NCBI GenBank assembly: GCA_023393065.1 | Contig: JAEWMX010000015.1 | Span: 275,293-339,292 of the forward strand | Direction: 5' to 3' | Origin: Bacillota bacterium | GTDB lineage: Bacteria > Bacillota_I > Bacilli_A > RFN20 > CAG-826 | Length of the DNA stretch: 64,000 nt | Shown here: positions 36,876 to 45,811 of the stretch, in pieces | How the letters are laid out: each line of letters opens with the position of its first letter | Position numbering within the stretch: position 1 is the first letter of the stretch | Made by a program: the position numbers and the translations under genes | The notes under the pieces: generated by a model | What the model was told of the DNA's origin: nothing | What the model saw: the letters and a program-made list of their open reading frames with translations, nothing else | Databases searched by the model: none

Positions 36876-37424
36876 ATGTTTAAAATAGTTAAAGATTCTT
36901 CTCTTTCTCTGCGCAGCAAATCAAAGCCGGTCGAACTCCCCTTAAACAAAAAGGACCGCGACTTGATCATGCGCATGTTTTCATATCTTAAGAAGACGCA
37001 GGATCCCGCTTTTCGGGAAAAGCATCCAACGATTCGCGAAGGCGTCGGCTTAGCCGCTCCGCAAGTCGGGGTCAATAAGCGCATGACGGTAATTTACTAC
37101 CACGATAGCGAGGGTAAGGAAATCCAATATGCCCTCGTCAATCCGCGCATCGTTGAAAATAGCATCAAAAAATGTTATCTTCTCGCCGGAGAAGGTTGTC
37201 TTTCCGTCGATGAAAAACACGAAGGATATGTCCCGCGCGACAATAAGATAGTAGTAAAAGCTTTTGATGTTCTAACCGAATCGAATATTGAGATTGCAGC
37301 TCGGGGCTATGACGCAATTGTCTTGCAACACGAAATCGATCATCTCGATGGTATTTTGTATTACGACCGCATCGATAAAGAGAATCCCTTTCGGACCATT
37401 GCCAATGCGGTTGAAATTGGTTGA
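36876..37424 (+). CDS. def: Peptide deformylase
   Basis: 182 residues from the ATG at 36876; ATGs at 36819 and 36849 lie upstream of the likely transcription start (TACAAT at 36853-36858). The three deformylase motifs are present: GVGLAAPQVG, GEGCLSVDE and QHEIDHLDG. It removes the formyl group from nascent proteins with a metal bound by Cys and two His. The insertions before motif 1 mark the Gram-positive type 2 form. It ends in UGA used as stop. Confidence 0.95.
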   Translation: MFKIVKDSSLSLRSKSKPVELPLNKKDRDLIMRMFSYLKKTQDPAFREKHPTIREGVGLAAPQVGVNKRMTVIYYHDSEGKEIQYALVNPRIVENSIKKCYLLAGEGCLSVDEKHEGYVPRDNKIVVKAFDVLTESNIEIAARGYDAIVLQHEIDHLDGILYYDRIDKENPFRTIANAVEIG

Positions 37425-37453
37425 ATAATATTTAATGCTTTTATATAATAACT

Positions 37454-37483
37454 TTGCTTAATTCTGAATACGCTATTTATAAT
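37454..37483 (+). promoter_or_regulatory. Promoter of rnjA
   Basis: TTGCTT (37454-37459), 18-bp spacer, TATAAT (37478-37483), with a leader of about 28 nt containing AGGAGATTT. Confidence 0.7.
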
Positions 37484-37517
37484 TGCTTAATTTTCGAATT
37501 TATTTAGGAGATTTAAT

Positions 37518-39188
37518 ATGTATCATTCTGTTTCAAGTGGCATATCGGTTTATGCCTTGGGTGGCCTCGGAGAAGTCGGCAAGAACATGTACGTCGTCGA
37601 AAGTGAGTCAACGATTATTATCATTGACTCTGGAGTCATGTTTCCCGGCGCTGAAATGCCCGGTGTCGACTATGTCATTCCCGATTATACCCATCTAAAA
37701 AATAACCGCGGAAAAATACGCGCACTATTTATTACTCATGGTCATGAAGACCATATCGGCGGCATTCCGTTTCTAATTCGCACCGTCCACATTCCTGTCA
37801 TCTATGCCCCCAAACTCGCCGCTGCGCTGATCAAGCACAAGCTCGAGGATATGCGCATCAAAGAACCGGTTCGCATCGTCGAATACGATAGCGATGCCGC
37901 CTTTCACATCGACGATTTCGTCGTCACTTTTTTCCGCGTTACGCACTCGATACCCGATGCTTACGGCATCTGCATCGACTCGCCCGATGGCCGCATCGTC
38001 CATACCGGTGATTTTAAAATTGACTTAACTCCTGTCGGTCCCGACATCGAGCTCGACAAAATCGCCCGCATCGGCTCCGAAGGTGTCGACCTTTTATTAA
38101 GCGACTCCACTAATGCCGAAATCGAAGGTTATACGCCGAGCGAGACGAGCATCATCGCCGGTATCAACGAGATATTTGGAAAGGCTGACGGACGCTTGAT
38201 AGTCTCGACCTTCTCAAGCAACATATCGCGTATTCAACAACTCGTCGAAGCGGCTATTCGCCATAATCGCAAAATTGCCATCGTCGGTCGCAGCATGGAA
38301 AATGCCGTCGCCGCCTCACGCGACATGGGCTACATCAAAGTGAGCGATGCCAACATCGTCGATCTCGAATACATCAATAATTATAAGCCGAGCGAATTAT
38401 GCATCTTGTGCACCGGTTCTCAAGGAGAGCCGATGGCCGCTTTAGCAAGGATTGCTAACGGCGAGCACAAATCATTGCGTATCAGCCCTGGAGACACCGT
38501 CGTTTTCTCATCTTCCGTCATTCCCGGAAACGGTGTTTTAATCGACCGCATCGTCAATCAACTCGTGCGCCGCGGCGCCACCGTCTTAACAAATTCAATC
38601 CTTTTGAACATTCACTCTTCCGGCCACCCCGCAAAGCAAGAATTGCGCTTGATGCTCAAGATGCTCAACCCTCGCTATTTCATGCCGATTCACGGTGAAT
38701 ACCGCATGCTAAAACTTCACACGGACATCGCCGTCGATTTAGGCATGAATCGCGAAAACACTTTTGTCATGGCAAATGGCGATACCGTCGTTTTAAGAAG
38801 GCGGCGCGTCACTGTCGGACCGCGCGTTCCCGCCGATTCGCTCTACATCGATGGTCGCGATATAAACGGACTGAGCACCGCCGTTATCCACGACCGCGAA
38901 ATCCTTAAAGATGATGGGATGGTCGCTGTTTTGATCAGCATCGATTCAAAGGCTAACAAGCTAATCGTCCCACCGGTCATTCACACCCGCGGATTTGTTT
39001 TAGCCAACCATTCTCGCTTGATTGCAGAAGGTGAGAAGATTTTGACAAACGAACTTCAAAAAGTTATGTCGGGCAAAGTGACATTTAACGAGATAAAAAA
39101 CACGATTCGCAATTCCTTAAGCAAGTATTTATTCGCGCAGACAGAACGCAATCCGATGATTATTCCCGTCATCATGAATCAAAATTAA
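37518..39188 (+). CDS. rnjA: Ribonuclease J
   Basis: 556 residues. A metallo-beta-lactamase/beta-CASP RNase with the metal motif THGHEDHIGG (about 73-82), DSTNAE, and IHSSGHPAKQELRLML plus PIHGEYRML in the C-terminal half. It has endonuclease and 5' exonuclease activity in mRNA decay and rRNA processing. Ribosome site TTTAGGAGATTT. It is followed one base later by maf. Confidence 0.96.
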   Translation: MYHSVSSGISVYALGGLGEVGKNMYVVESESTIIIIDSGVMFPGAEMPGVDYVIPDYTHLKNNRGKIRALFITHGHEDHIGGIPFLIRTVHIPVIYAPKLAAALIKHKLEDMRIKEPVRIVEYDSDAAFHIDDFVVTFFRVTHSIPDAYGICIDSPDGRIVHTGDFKIDLTPVGPDIELDKIARIGSEGVDLLLSDSTNAEIEGYTPSETSIIAGINEIFGKADGRLIVSTFSSNISRIQQLVEAAIRHNRKIAIVGRSMENAVAASRDMGYIKVSDANIVDLEYINNYKPSELCILCTGSQGEPMAALARIANGEHKSLRISPGDTVVFSSSVIPGNGVLIDRIVNQLVRRGATVLTNSILLNIHSSGHPAKQELRLMLKMLNPRYFMPIHGEYRMLKLHTDIAVDLGMNRENTFVMANGDTVVLRRRRVTVGPRVPADSLYIDGRDINGLSTAVIHDREILKDDGMVAVLISIDSKANKLIVPPVIHTRGFVLANHSRLIAEGEKILTNELQKVMSGKVTFNEIKNTIRNSLSKYLFAQTERNPMIIPVIMNQN

Positions 39189-39189
39189 G

Positions 39190-39726
39190 ATGCTCATACT
39201 CGCTTCTAAATCACCGCGTAGAAAAGAACTTTTAAGCAAGATTTGCCGTGATTTTGTCATAATTAATCCAGAAATCAACGAAAACGAGAGTCGCCAACAC
39301 CCGCATGAGCACCCTCTTGATGTCTCGCGATTAAAAGCTTATCGCGTCTTTCAGAATCATCCCGAAGATGATGTTTTAGCTTGCGATACCGTCGTCGTTA
39401 TCAACGAGGAGATCCTCGGTAAACCCCGCGATGAACAAGAAGCGTATCAGATGCTTAGGAAGTTGTCAGGAAAACGCCACATCGTTTTGAGCGGCTACAC
39501 CTTTATCAACAAATATCGTGAGATTAACCGCACCGTTAAGACTGAAGTGTATTTCAATGTTTTGGACGATGAATTAATTAAACAATATATAAAAACCGGC
39601 TCGCCATTAGACAAGGCCGGTGCTTACGGCATTCAAGATGGGTTTTTACTAGTTGACCATATCATCGGAAGCTTTGATAATGTCATGGGCTTTCCGAGCG
39701 AAGATATCGCCAAGCATTGTTTCTAA
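39190..39726 (+). CDS. maf: Maf-family nucleotide pyrophosphatase
   Basis: 178 residues. Motifs are LASKSPRRKELL, DTVV followed by LGKPRD, and DKAGAYGIQD. Maf proteins hydrolyse dTTP/UTP or modified nucleotides and can affect septation. It starts one base after rnjA with no clear ribosome site, so translation is likely coupled. The 3' end overlaps the convergent EIIB-like gene by 4 bp. Confidence 0.93.
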   Translation: MLILASKSPRRKELLSKICRDFVIINPEINENESRQHPHEHPLDVSRLKAYRVFQNHPEDDVLACDTVVVINEEILGKPRDEQEAYQMLRKLSGKRHIVLSGYTFINKYREINRTVKTEVYFNVLDDELIKQYIKTGSPLDKAGAYGIQDGFLLVDHIIGSFDNVMGFPSEDIAKHCF

Positions 39727-40097
39727 TTCTCTTTTAATTTCTCGACTATCTGCTCCGCCGCATCAGGCATGACGAGCGTAATCTTACTCGACATCTTGAT
39801 TATCGACAGGACCCCTTGCGCTTTCAGATCTTCTTCTTTAAGGAGATTTTTATCTTTTAAGACGAGAACGAGGCGCGAACCTTTCGCTGCTAGCGTCAAG
39901 ATATTTTGGCGGCCGCCCAAAGCCAGTAAAAAAGTATGGCTGTCGAACGCTTCCTTTTCGTTTTTTCGACTCTTTCTTTGACCACTTAGAAAGATGAAGA
40001 GGAGAACGAGGATGATGGTAGACGCAAAAGAAAGGGCAATCCACAAGGCGTTTTCTTGGAGAAAAATATTGAACTGATTTTCAATCAGAAAAATCAT
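39723..40097 (-). CDS. Membrane-tethered EIIB-like domain lacking the active-site Cys
   Basis: 124 residues. One transmembrane helix (about 18-40), a basic linker, then a glucose-type PTS EIIB fold (about 52-124). It keeps ALGGRQNI, SRLVLVLKD, LKAQGVLSIIKMSS and the DAAEQIVEKL end. In active EIIB domains the phosphorylated Cys lies in a DACxTRL-like loop; here the loop reads AAKGSRL, so phosphotransfer is not possible. A regulatory or structural role is inferred. It overlaps the spx-like gene by 4 bp (ATGA). Confidence 0.78.
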   Translation of the reverse strand: MIFLIENQFNIFLQENALWIALSFASTIILVLLFIFLSGQRKSRKNEKEAFDSHTFLLALGGRQNILTLAAKGSRLVLVLKDKNLLKEEDLKAQGVLSIIKMSSKITLVMPDAAEQIVEKLKEN

Positions 40098-40537
40098 TTT
40101 TTATCGATTACGCAGTCACGGGCGTGTGGACAACTATTGAAATCAGGGCACTCATCGGCGTTGCAATGCTTTTCGAAAATGCGGCGCGCTTGGGGGATGA
40201 AAGAGCGGATTTCTTCTTCGTTATAACCGACTTGGATGCGGCGATCATTAACGACGATCGGACGCTTTAAAACTGAAGGATTATCGCGGATAAAACTAAT
40301 CATTTCGGAAATCGTCATATCCTCGACATTGACCTTTTTTTCTTTGACGATTTTACTGCGTTCGGAGATGATGTCTTCCGTTCCATTTTCCGATTTAAAG
40401 AGTATTTCTTTTAATTCGACCGGGTCGAGAGCCGCATTAAAAATATTCCTTTCTTCAAAGGGTATTTGTTGTTCTTCGAACCATTTTTTGACTTTGCGGC
40501 AGCTAGAGCAGCTGGGAGATGTGTATATTTTTATCAT
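40094..40537 (-). CDS. spx: Spx/ArsC-family regulator with Cys-rich tail
   Basis: 147 residues. The N-terminal CxxC redox switch (SPSCSSCRKVKKWF, Cys 10 and 13), RPIVVNDRRIQVGYNEEEIRSFIP and overall length mark Spx, the RNA polymerase alpha-binding stress regulator. After the normal end there is an added segment with four Cys in C-x4-C-x5-C-x5-C spacing (about 125-142), not found in Bacillus Spx as I know it. It could bind metal or act as a second redox sensor. It is co-translated with the membrane EIIB-like gene. Confidence 0.85.
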   Translation of the reverse strand: MIKIYTSPSCSSCRKVKKWFEEQQIPFEERNIFNAALDPVELKEILFKSENGTEDIISERSKIVKEKKVNVEDMTISEMISFIRDNPSVLKRPIVVNDRRIQVGYNEEEIRSFIPQARRIFEKHCNADECPDFNSCPHARDCVIDKK

Positions 40538-40613
40538 AATTTCTATGTGTTATTCTATCATAACCGGTCGCTTAAGTAGAGAGTTTTTTACCGCGATAGC
40601 CGTAATGGCTAAA

Positions 40614-40642
40614 TTGACACTACCCCGTTTCGCGCATATAAT
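40614..40642 (+). promoter_or_regulatory. Consensus promoter of trpS
   Basis: TTGACA (40614-40619), 17-bp spacer and TATAAT (40637-40642), a perfect sigma-A consensus; GGAGGAAGGAAC ribosome site follows. Confidence 0.92.
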
Positions 40643-40669
40643 AGGAAAGACTTAAACGGAGGAAGGAAC

Positions 40670-41659
40670 ATGAACCGCGTTTTAAGTGGAATCAAACCGA
40701 CAGGACAACTGACGCTCGGCAACTATCTTGGCGCCTTAAAACATTTTAAGAACTTTCAAGAGACGGGCGAAGTTTTCGTCTTCATCGCCGACCTCCATGC
40801 CCTCACTCTTCCGATTGAACCTGATATATTGCATAGCAATACTCGCGATCTAGTCGCTTTTTACCTCGCCAGCGGACTCGATCCGCAGAAGGCCACAATT
40901 TTCTTGCAAAGCCACGTCAGCGCTCACAGCGAATTATGCGCAATTTTACAAAATTACCTCTATATGGGCGAGCTTTCGCGAATGACACAATATAAAGATC
41001 TCTCAGCTAAGATGAACAATAATGCCATCGGTTTGGGCCTCTTTGCCTATCCGGTCTTAATGGCTGCCGATATTCTTCTATATGATGCCGCGATCGTCCC
41101 TGTCGGCGAAGATCAGATTCAACATGTCGAGCTGGCTCGCGATTTAGTAAATCGATTTAATAAGCGCTACGGCGATATTCTCGTCATGCCAAAAGCTGAA
41201 ATTAGCAAAGTCGGAGCTCGCATCATGTCTCTTAGCGATCCGCTGCGCAAGATGTCCAAATCGGACCCAAAAGGCGATATTTTCTTAAAAGATGACCTAA
41301 CCACCATTCGCAAGAAAATCATGGCATCAGTTACCGATTCGGGTAGCGAAGTAAAATACGATGTCGCCAATAAGCCCGGCATCTCCAATTTGCTGACTAT
41401 TTATGCCGCTGCTAAAGATATCGCTATTAAGGACGCCGAGAAGCTCTTTGCCAATAGTCGCTACGGCGAATTTAAAAAAGCGGTCGCTGATGCCGTCATC
41501 GACGAGTTGGCGCCTTTTAAAGAAAAATATGAGCAGATTATCCATAGTGATGTCGTTGAAAATGTTTTAGAAGATGGCGCTGAAAGAGCGCAGAAAATAG
41601 CTAACGCGACACTCCTTCGCGTCAAAAAGGCCGTAGGACTACTCAATGCCAAAAAATAA
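40670..41659 (+). CDS. trpS: Tryptophanyl-tRNA synthetase
   Basis: 329 residues. Class I synthetase motifs are PTGQLTLGNYLGA (HIGH-like) and KMSKS (RKMSKSDPKG), with GEDQIQHVELARD between. It charges tRNA-Trp. The preceding leader is short (about 20 nt) with no room for a T-box, so tryptophan-responsive control at this gene is unlikely. The next gene starts inside its last codons. Confidence 0.96.
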   Translation: MNRVLSGIKPTGQLTLGNYLGALKHFKNFQETGEVFVFIADLHALTLPIEPDILHSNTRDLVAFYLASGLDPQKATIFLQSHVSAHSELCAILQNYLYMGELSRMTQYKDLSAKMNNNAIGLGLFAYPVLMAADILLYDAAIVPVGEDQIQHVELARDLVNRFNKRYGDILVMPKAEISKVGARIMSLSDPLRKMSKSDPKGDIFLKDDLTTIRKKIMASVTDSGSEVKYDVANKPGISNLLTIYAAAKDIAIKDAEKLFANSRYGEFKKAVADAVIDELAPFKEKYEQIIHSDVVENVLEDGAERAQKIANATLLRVKKAVGLLNAKK

Positions 41660-42470
41660 GCGACTCCTGATCGCCGTCGATATGGACGGCACTCTTCTCA
41701 ATACCGATAAAATAATCACACCGCACACCAAGCGGCTTTTAAGCAAACTAAACAAGCAAGGTCATCTCGTCGTTTTGGCAAGCGGTCGACCATCGCGCGC
41801 CCTTTATCGTTACTATGATGAATTAAAACTCGATTCTCCTCTCGTTTGCTATAATGGGGCCTTCGTCTTTCATCCGCAGAACGATTCCTTTCCGCGCGTC
41901 GAATTTGAATTTCCCAAGGAAGTCGTCAAGGATTTGTTTAATAAACTCAAACCCTTCGTCAAAAACATCATGTGCGAAAACGATACCGATATTTGGATTT
42001 ATCAAGAAGATTTATATCTCGCTAAGTTCTTTTGGTATGAAGGCATGAAGATGCACTATGGCGATTTAGAAGAAACGCTCGATGTCAATCCGATGACGAT
42101 GATATTGCAGACGAATAAAGATAATCTCGACGAGCAGGCCATTCGTCAAATTGTCAATCAGCACGAGCTTCTCGACGTTCGTTTTTGGTTCGGGTTATCT
42201 TACTTTGAAATCTTCTACAAATCGGTATCAAAGGGTTCCGCCCTCACCCAAATTGCTAAATATTATGAAATAGCAAAAGAGAATATTATCACCTTTGGTG
42301 ATGCCGAAAATGATATCGATATGTTTGCCATTTCCGGAATCAGCGTCGCCATGAAAAACGGCGGCCCCGACATCATTAAAAATGCCCACCGCGTCAGTAT
42401 CAAAGATAATGACAACGAGGGTATTTATCACACTCTCAAACAAATATTAAAAGAAGTTAATAAGCGGTAA
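41646..42470 (+). CDS. Cof-type HAD phosphatase
   Basis: 274 residues. DMDGTLLN is motif I, SGRPSRALY follows, and GDAENDIDMF is motif IV, with a Cof-type C2 cap between. These enzymes dephosphorylate sugar phosphates or flavin-like cofactors; the substrate is unknown. The start overlaps trpS by 14 bp, with AGGA eight bases upstream. Confidence 0.9.
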   Translation: MPKNKRLLIAVDMDGTLLNTDKIITPHTKRLLSKLNKQGHLVVLASGRPSRALYRYYDELKLDSPLVCYNGAFVFHPQNDSFPRVEFEFPKEVVKDLFNKLKPFVKNIMCENDTDIWIYQEDLYLAKFFWYEGMKMHYGDLEETLDVNPMTMILQTNKDNLDEQAIRQIVNQHELLDVRFWFGLSYFEIFYKSVSKGSALTQIAKYYEIAKENIITFGDAENDIDMFAISGISVAMKNGGPDIIKNAHRVSIKDNDNEGIYHTLKQILKEVNKR

Positions 42471-42486
42471 TTTCAAGAAATGAATT

Positions 42487-43725
42487 TTATCCGGCAGGCG
42501 GAAGTTCCTGCTTTTTAGTTTTTTTCGGCTCTTTGATGATTTCTCCGGCGCGCATCAAAGCCAGTTTGGTAACAACCGGTCCAACTAGTTCAAAGAAGAG
42601 CACCGAGCACAAGACGACGGTCACGATTTTGACCCCGATATCGGCCGGCATCTCGTCTGAGACGACCTTCGCCATACCGATGGCGACACCAGCTTGAGGA
42701 AGTAAAGTGAAGCCTAGATAGTGGCGAATCGATTTATCACTCTTGGTCGTGAGCGCACCTAAATAGGCGCCGAAATATTTGCCGACGCTGCGGGCCACAA
42801 TATATATGATTCCGATAATTCCAACTGTGATAATAACCGATACATCGAGTTCAGCGCCACTGAGAATAAAGAAAAACATAAATAGGGGCGGTGTCCAGCG
42901 ATCAACGCCTTCGACGACGAGGTTCGAATCGCTGCGCATGTTGGCAAAAATAGCGCCGATCATCATGCACATGAGAAGCGAAGATAGCGAGCACCAATCG
43001 ATAGCGGCGAAAAGTTTCGTAATTCCAACACCGAGTAAAACGGTCGCAATCATCAAAGACAAACGATTGGCTCGCGATTTAAAAAAGCGCATGACGAGAG
43101 CGAGTAAAGCGCCGAGAGCGGCACCGATTGCAAGCGATAGGAATATTTCGATTAAGGGGGCGAGCAAAACAGCCTCTAATGTTACTCCGCTATTGGTGGC
43201 GACGACTTTGGAAATCGCTAATAGCACGGAAAAAACAATTAAGCCAATCGCATCATCGAAGGCGACGACTGGAAGCAAGGTGTCGACGACCGGTCCTTTG
43301 GCTTTATATTGGCGGACGACCATCAAGGTCGCGGCTGGAGCCGTCGCTGTCGCAATCGCCCCTAAAGTCAGCGATAAAGCGACATCGCGCGAGAAAGCAA
43401 ATATTGCCAAAGAAACGACGATTGCGGTCAATAGAGCTTGAAAAATAGTGATGATAACGACTTTACCGCCGATTTTCTTTAAAGAAGAAAGTTTGAATTC
43501 GCAGCCGATGCTGAAGGCGATAAAACCTAAGGCGATATCGCTAAGAATCGAAAAATCAGCAATCGCCTGTTCAGAAAAAAGATGTCCGACAAAGGGGCCG
43601 AGCAGAAGGCCGATGACAAGGTAGCCCGTGACGTTTGGCAAGTTCAATAACTTCATTAATCTTGTCGAAAGGAGTCCCGCGGCCATTGCCAGTCCGAGGA
43701 TCAGAGTGATATTTAAGTAATCCAT
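42487..43725 (-). CDS. CPA2-type cation/proton antiporter
   Basis: 412 residues with about 12-13 transmembrane helices and the Na+/H+ exchanger domain. Signatures are LPNVTGYLVIGLLLGP and a FDDAIGLIVFS segment carrying the paired acidic residues of the transport site. It has no C-terminal TrkA domain. The start overlaps the PII-like gene by one base (TAATG), implying a functional pair. Confidence 0.9.
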   Translation of the reverse strand: MDYLNITLILGLAMAAGLLSTRLMKLLNLPNVTGYLVIGLLLGPFVGHLFSEQAIADFSILSDIALGFIAFSIGCEFKLSSLKKIGGKVVIITIFQALLTAIVVSLAIFAFSRDVALSLTLGAIATATAPAATLMVVRQYKAKGPVVDTLLPVVAFDDAIGLIVFSVLLAISKVVATNSGVTLEAVLLAPLIEIFLSLAIGAALGALLALVMRFFKSRANRLSLMIATVLLGVGITKLFAAIDWCSLSSLLMCMMIGAIFANMRSDSNLVVEGVDRWTPPLFMFFFILSGAELDVSVIITVGIIGIIYIVARSVGKYFGAYLGALTTKSDKSIRHYLGFTLLPQAGVAIGMAKVVSDEMPADIGVKIVTVVLCSVLFFELVGPVVTKLALMRAGEIIKEPKKTKKQELPPAG

Positions 43726-44057
43726 TAGACTTCACTGCCTTCGTAGTGATTAAGGGGGACGGCGAACATAAACGCGTCGGTTAGATTTTGCGTAATTTCT
43801 TTAATCGTCGAACGCGCGATTTCCAGTTTGCTTTCGTCGATGACAATTAAGACGGTGGCATTCGACTCGTATTCCTGCTCGACGAGATAGCGCGAGCCGC
43901 CGAAAATCGGAGGGTGATTGACATTGGATTCCATCAGAGCGTGATTTAAACCGGTCGAAGGTAAAACTGTGCCTTTGATATTGAGCTCAGTCAGCTTTTC
44001 AAACAGGCGGTGAGCTCGTTCGTTATTCTTTAGAATCACAACTAGTAAATGCTTCAT
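43725..44057 (-). CDS. PII-like signalling protein paired with the antiporter
   Basis: 110 residues with a ferredoxin-like PII superfamily pattern: MKHLLVVILKNNERAHRLFEKLTELNIKG, STGLNHAL, then PIFGGSRYL and a C-terminal ATVLIVIDESKLEIARSTIKEI...FAVPL. PII-like proteins beside transporters usually gate them in response to a nucleotide. The T-loop is not like GlnB. Ribosome site AAAGGAACATATT. Co-translated with the CPA2 antiporter. Confidence 0.72.
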   Translation of the reverse strand: MKHLLVVILKNNERAHRLFEKLTELNIKGTVLPSTGLNHALMESNVNHPPIFGGSRYLVEQEYESNATVLIVIDESKLEIARSTIKEITQNLTDAFMFAVPLNHYEGSEV

Positions 44058-44110
44058 AATATGTTCCTTTACTATCTTATTCTTTGCTCGATTGTTTTCA
44101 AGAAAAAAGT

Positions 44111-45811
44111 TCAGTTGATATCAAGTTTGCTCTTTAACTCGCTAAAAAGGATCCTAGGCTTATCTTTGATTGCTTCTGCATTCGCGCCTTTAATGCCGAA
44201 ATAGAACTTGCATTTCGGTTCAGTTCCGCTCGGGCGCACGGAGATGCTGGAACCGTCTTCAAGCACCAAGATGACGACATCCGCTTTCGGTAAATCGATT
44301 GGGGTCTCACCTTTTTTATCGGTTTTGACGCTTCGTATATAGTCCCGAACTTCGACGATTTTTTGAGCATCTAATTCTATGACTTCCTTATTGCTTAATC
44401 GAGTCATTATATCGCGCATTTTTTGCATGCCGGACGATCCTTTAAACTCCACCGAATAGGAGAGATCGAGAGTGTAGCCATACTTCTTTTGCAAATCATC
44501 GTAAACGACATCGAGAGTCTTGCCTTGCAGGTGGTGATATAAAGCCATTTCGCAATACATGAGAATCGCTTGAATACCATCTTTGTCGCGGGCAAAGGGG
44601 GCGATGAGACAACCATAGCTTTCCTCGTAGCCAAATTCAAAGGTTGGTCCGCCGTTTTCAATATAATATTGAATGCGGTCGCCGATATATTTGAATCCAG
44701 TTAAAAAGGTCTCAACTTTAAGTCCGTAACTCTTGGCGATTGTCCGGCCGAGATCGGAGGTGACGATCGTGTCGTAAAAAACGCCGTTCTTGGATGGCGT
44801 TCCCTTTTTCTTGCGCTCGCCGAGCAAATAATCGATCAAAAGGGCTGCCGACTGATTGCCGGTGAACAATTCATAGTCGCCATTGCTTGCGAGGTAGCTG
44901 ACGCCGACCCGATCGCCGTCGGGATCAGTCATGACGATGAGATGAGCGCCGATATCTTTTGCCAATTTGATGGGTTCGATATAGGATTTCTTCTCTTCAG
45001 GATTTGGCGAGAGGGTACCTTTGAAATCAGGGTCAGGGTCGATCTGTGAAAGTACTGGGTATATTTCATAACCGCAATCTTCGAAGATGCGCATGGCGTT
45101 GACATAGCTCGTCCCATGATTGGGAGTGAAGACGATTTTAAAACCCTTCTTCGGCAAATCGGGATTTAACTGTATCGTTTTAACTAAGCGAACATATTCT
45201 TCATCGACATCATTTTTTAAGACGACTATCTCCCCTTTGTTCGCACTGTTTGGAACTTCAAGCACTAGTTCGTTGGGAAGCTCATCGATGATTTTGATTA
45301 GTTTTGTTATTTTGCTGGGAACTAACTGGCATCCGTGCTCATCATAAACTTTAAAGCCGTTATATTCTTTGGGGTTGTGAGAAGCGGTTATCATGATTCC
45401 ACCACACGCTTTTTTGTAGCGGACGGCGAAAGATAGTTCGGGGGTGGGTCGCAGAGCATCAAAAATATATGACTTTAATCCCATATTTGAAAATATATTA
45501 GCGATTTGCATCGTAAATTCACGCGACATGCGCCTGTTGTCATGAGAGATGACAACGCCTGATTCTTCGGCGTCTTTAAATGTTTCAATCAAATAAATAG
45601 CATATCCGACCGCGGCTTTTTGGATTGTAAAAAAGTTCATGCGATTCGTTCCCGGACCAAGAATGCCACGCATTCCAGCCGTCCCGAATTCGATGTTTTT
45701 AAAAAAAGATTCATCGACTTCTTGAGGAGTCATCTTTTTCATCTCCTCCTTCATGGCTAAACTCACTTTGGGGCTTTCAAGCCAATTCTTGAAGTTTTGC
45801 TGCGTGGTCAT
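44111..45811 (-). CDS. Phosphoglucomutase/phosphomannomutase
   Basis: 566 residues, same architecture as the enzyme at 19605-21305. It has GTAGMRGILGPGTNRMN, TASHNPKEYNGFKVY, TDPDGDRVG, GYEESYGCL and RPSGTEPKCKFY. It is likely the housekeeping glucose-1-phosphate/glucose-6-phosphate mutase, since it has no mannose genes nearby. ATGA overlap with the pseudouridine synthase gene; ribosome site AAGGAGAACAGCAA. Confidence 0.93.
   Translation of the reverse strand: MTTQQNFKNWLESPKVSLAMKEEMKKMTPQEVDESFFKNIEFGTAGMRGILGPGTNRMNFFTIQKAAVGYAIYLIETFKDAEESGVVISHDNRRMSREFTMQIANIFSNMGLKSYIFDALRPTPELSFAVRYKKACGGIMITASHNPKEYNGFKVYDEHGCQLVPSKITKLIKIIDELPNELVLEVPNSANKGEIVVLKNDVDEEYVRLVKTIQLNPDLPKKGFKIVFTPNHGTSYVNAMRIFEDCGYEIYPVLSQIDPDPDFKGTLSPNPEEKKSYIEPIKLAKDIGAHLIVMTDPDGDRVGVSYLASNGDYELFTGNQSAALLIDYLLGERKKKGTPSKNGVFYDTIVTSDLGRTIAKSYGLKVETFLTGFKYIGDRIQYYIENGGPTFEFGYEESYGCLIAPFARDKDGIQAILMYCEMALYHHLQGKTLDVVYDDLQKKYGYTLDLSYSVEFKGSSGMQKMRDIMTRLSNKEVIELDAQKIVEVRDYIRSVKTDKKGETPIDLPKADVVILVLEDGSSISVRPSGTEPKCKFYFGIKGANAEAIKDKPRILFSELKSKLDIN

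Noticed and set aside
40538..40669. T-box leader upstream of trpS
   Set aside because: The consensus promoter lies only about 28 bases before the start codon, leaving no room for a T-box.
42779..43441. 220-codon open frame on the plus strand
   Set aside because: It is antisense to the CPA2 antiporter, has no ribosome site and its protein lacks any domain pattern; the frame is open because of codon bias in the real gene.
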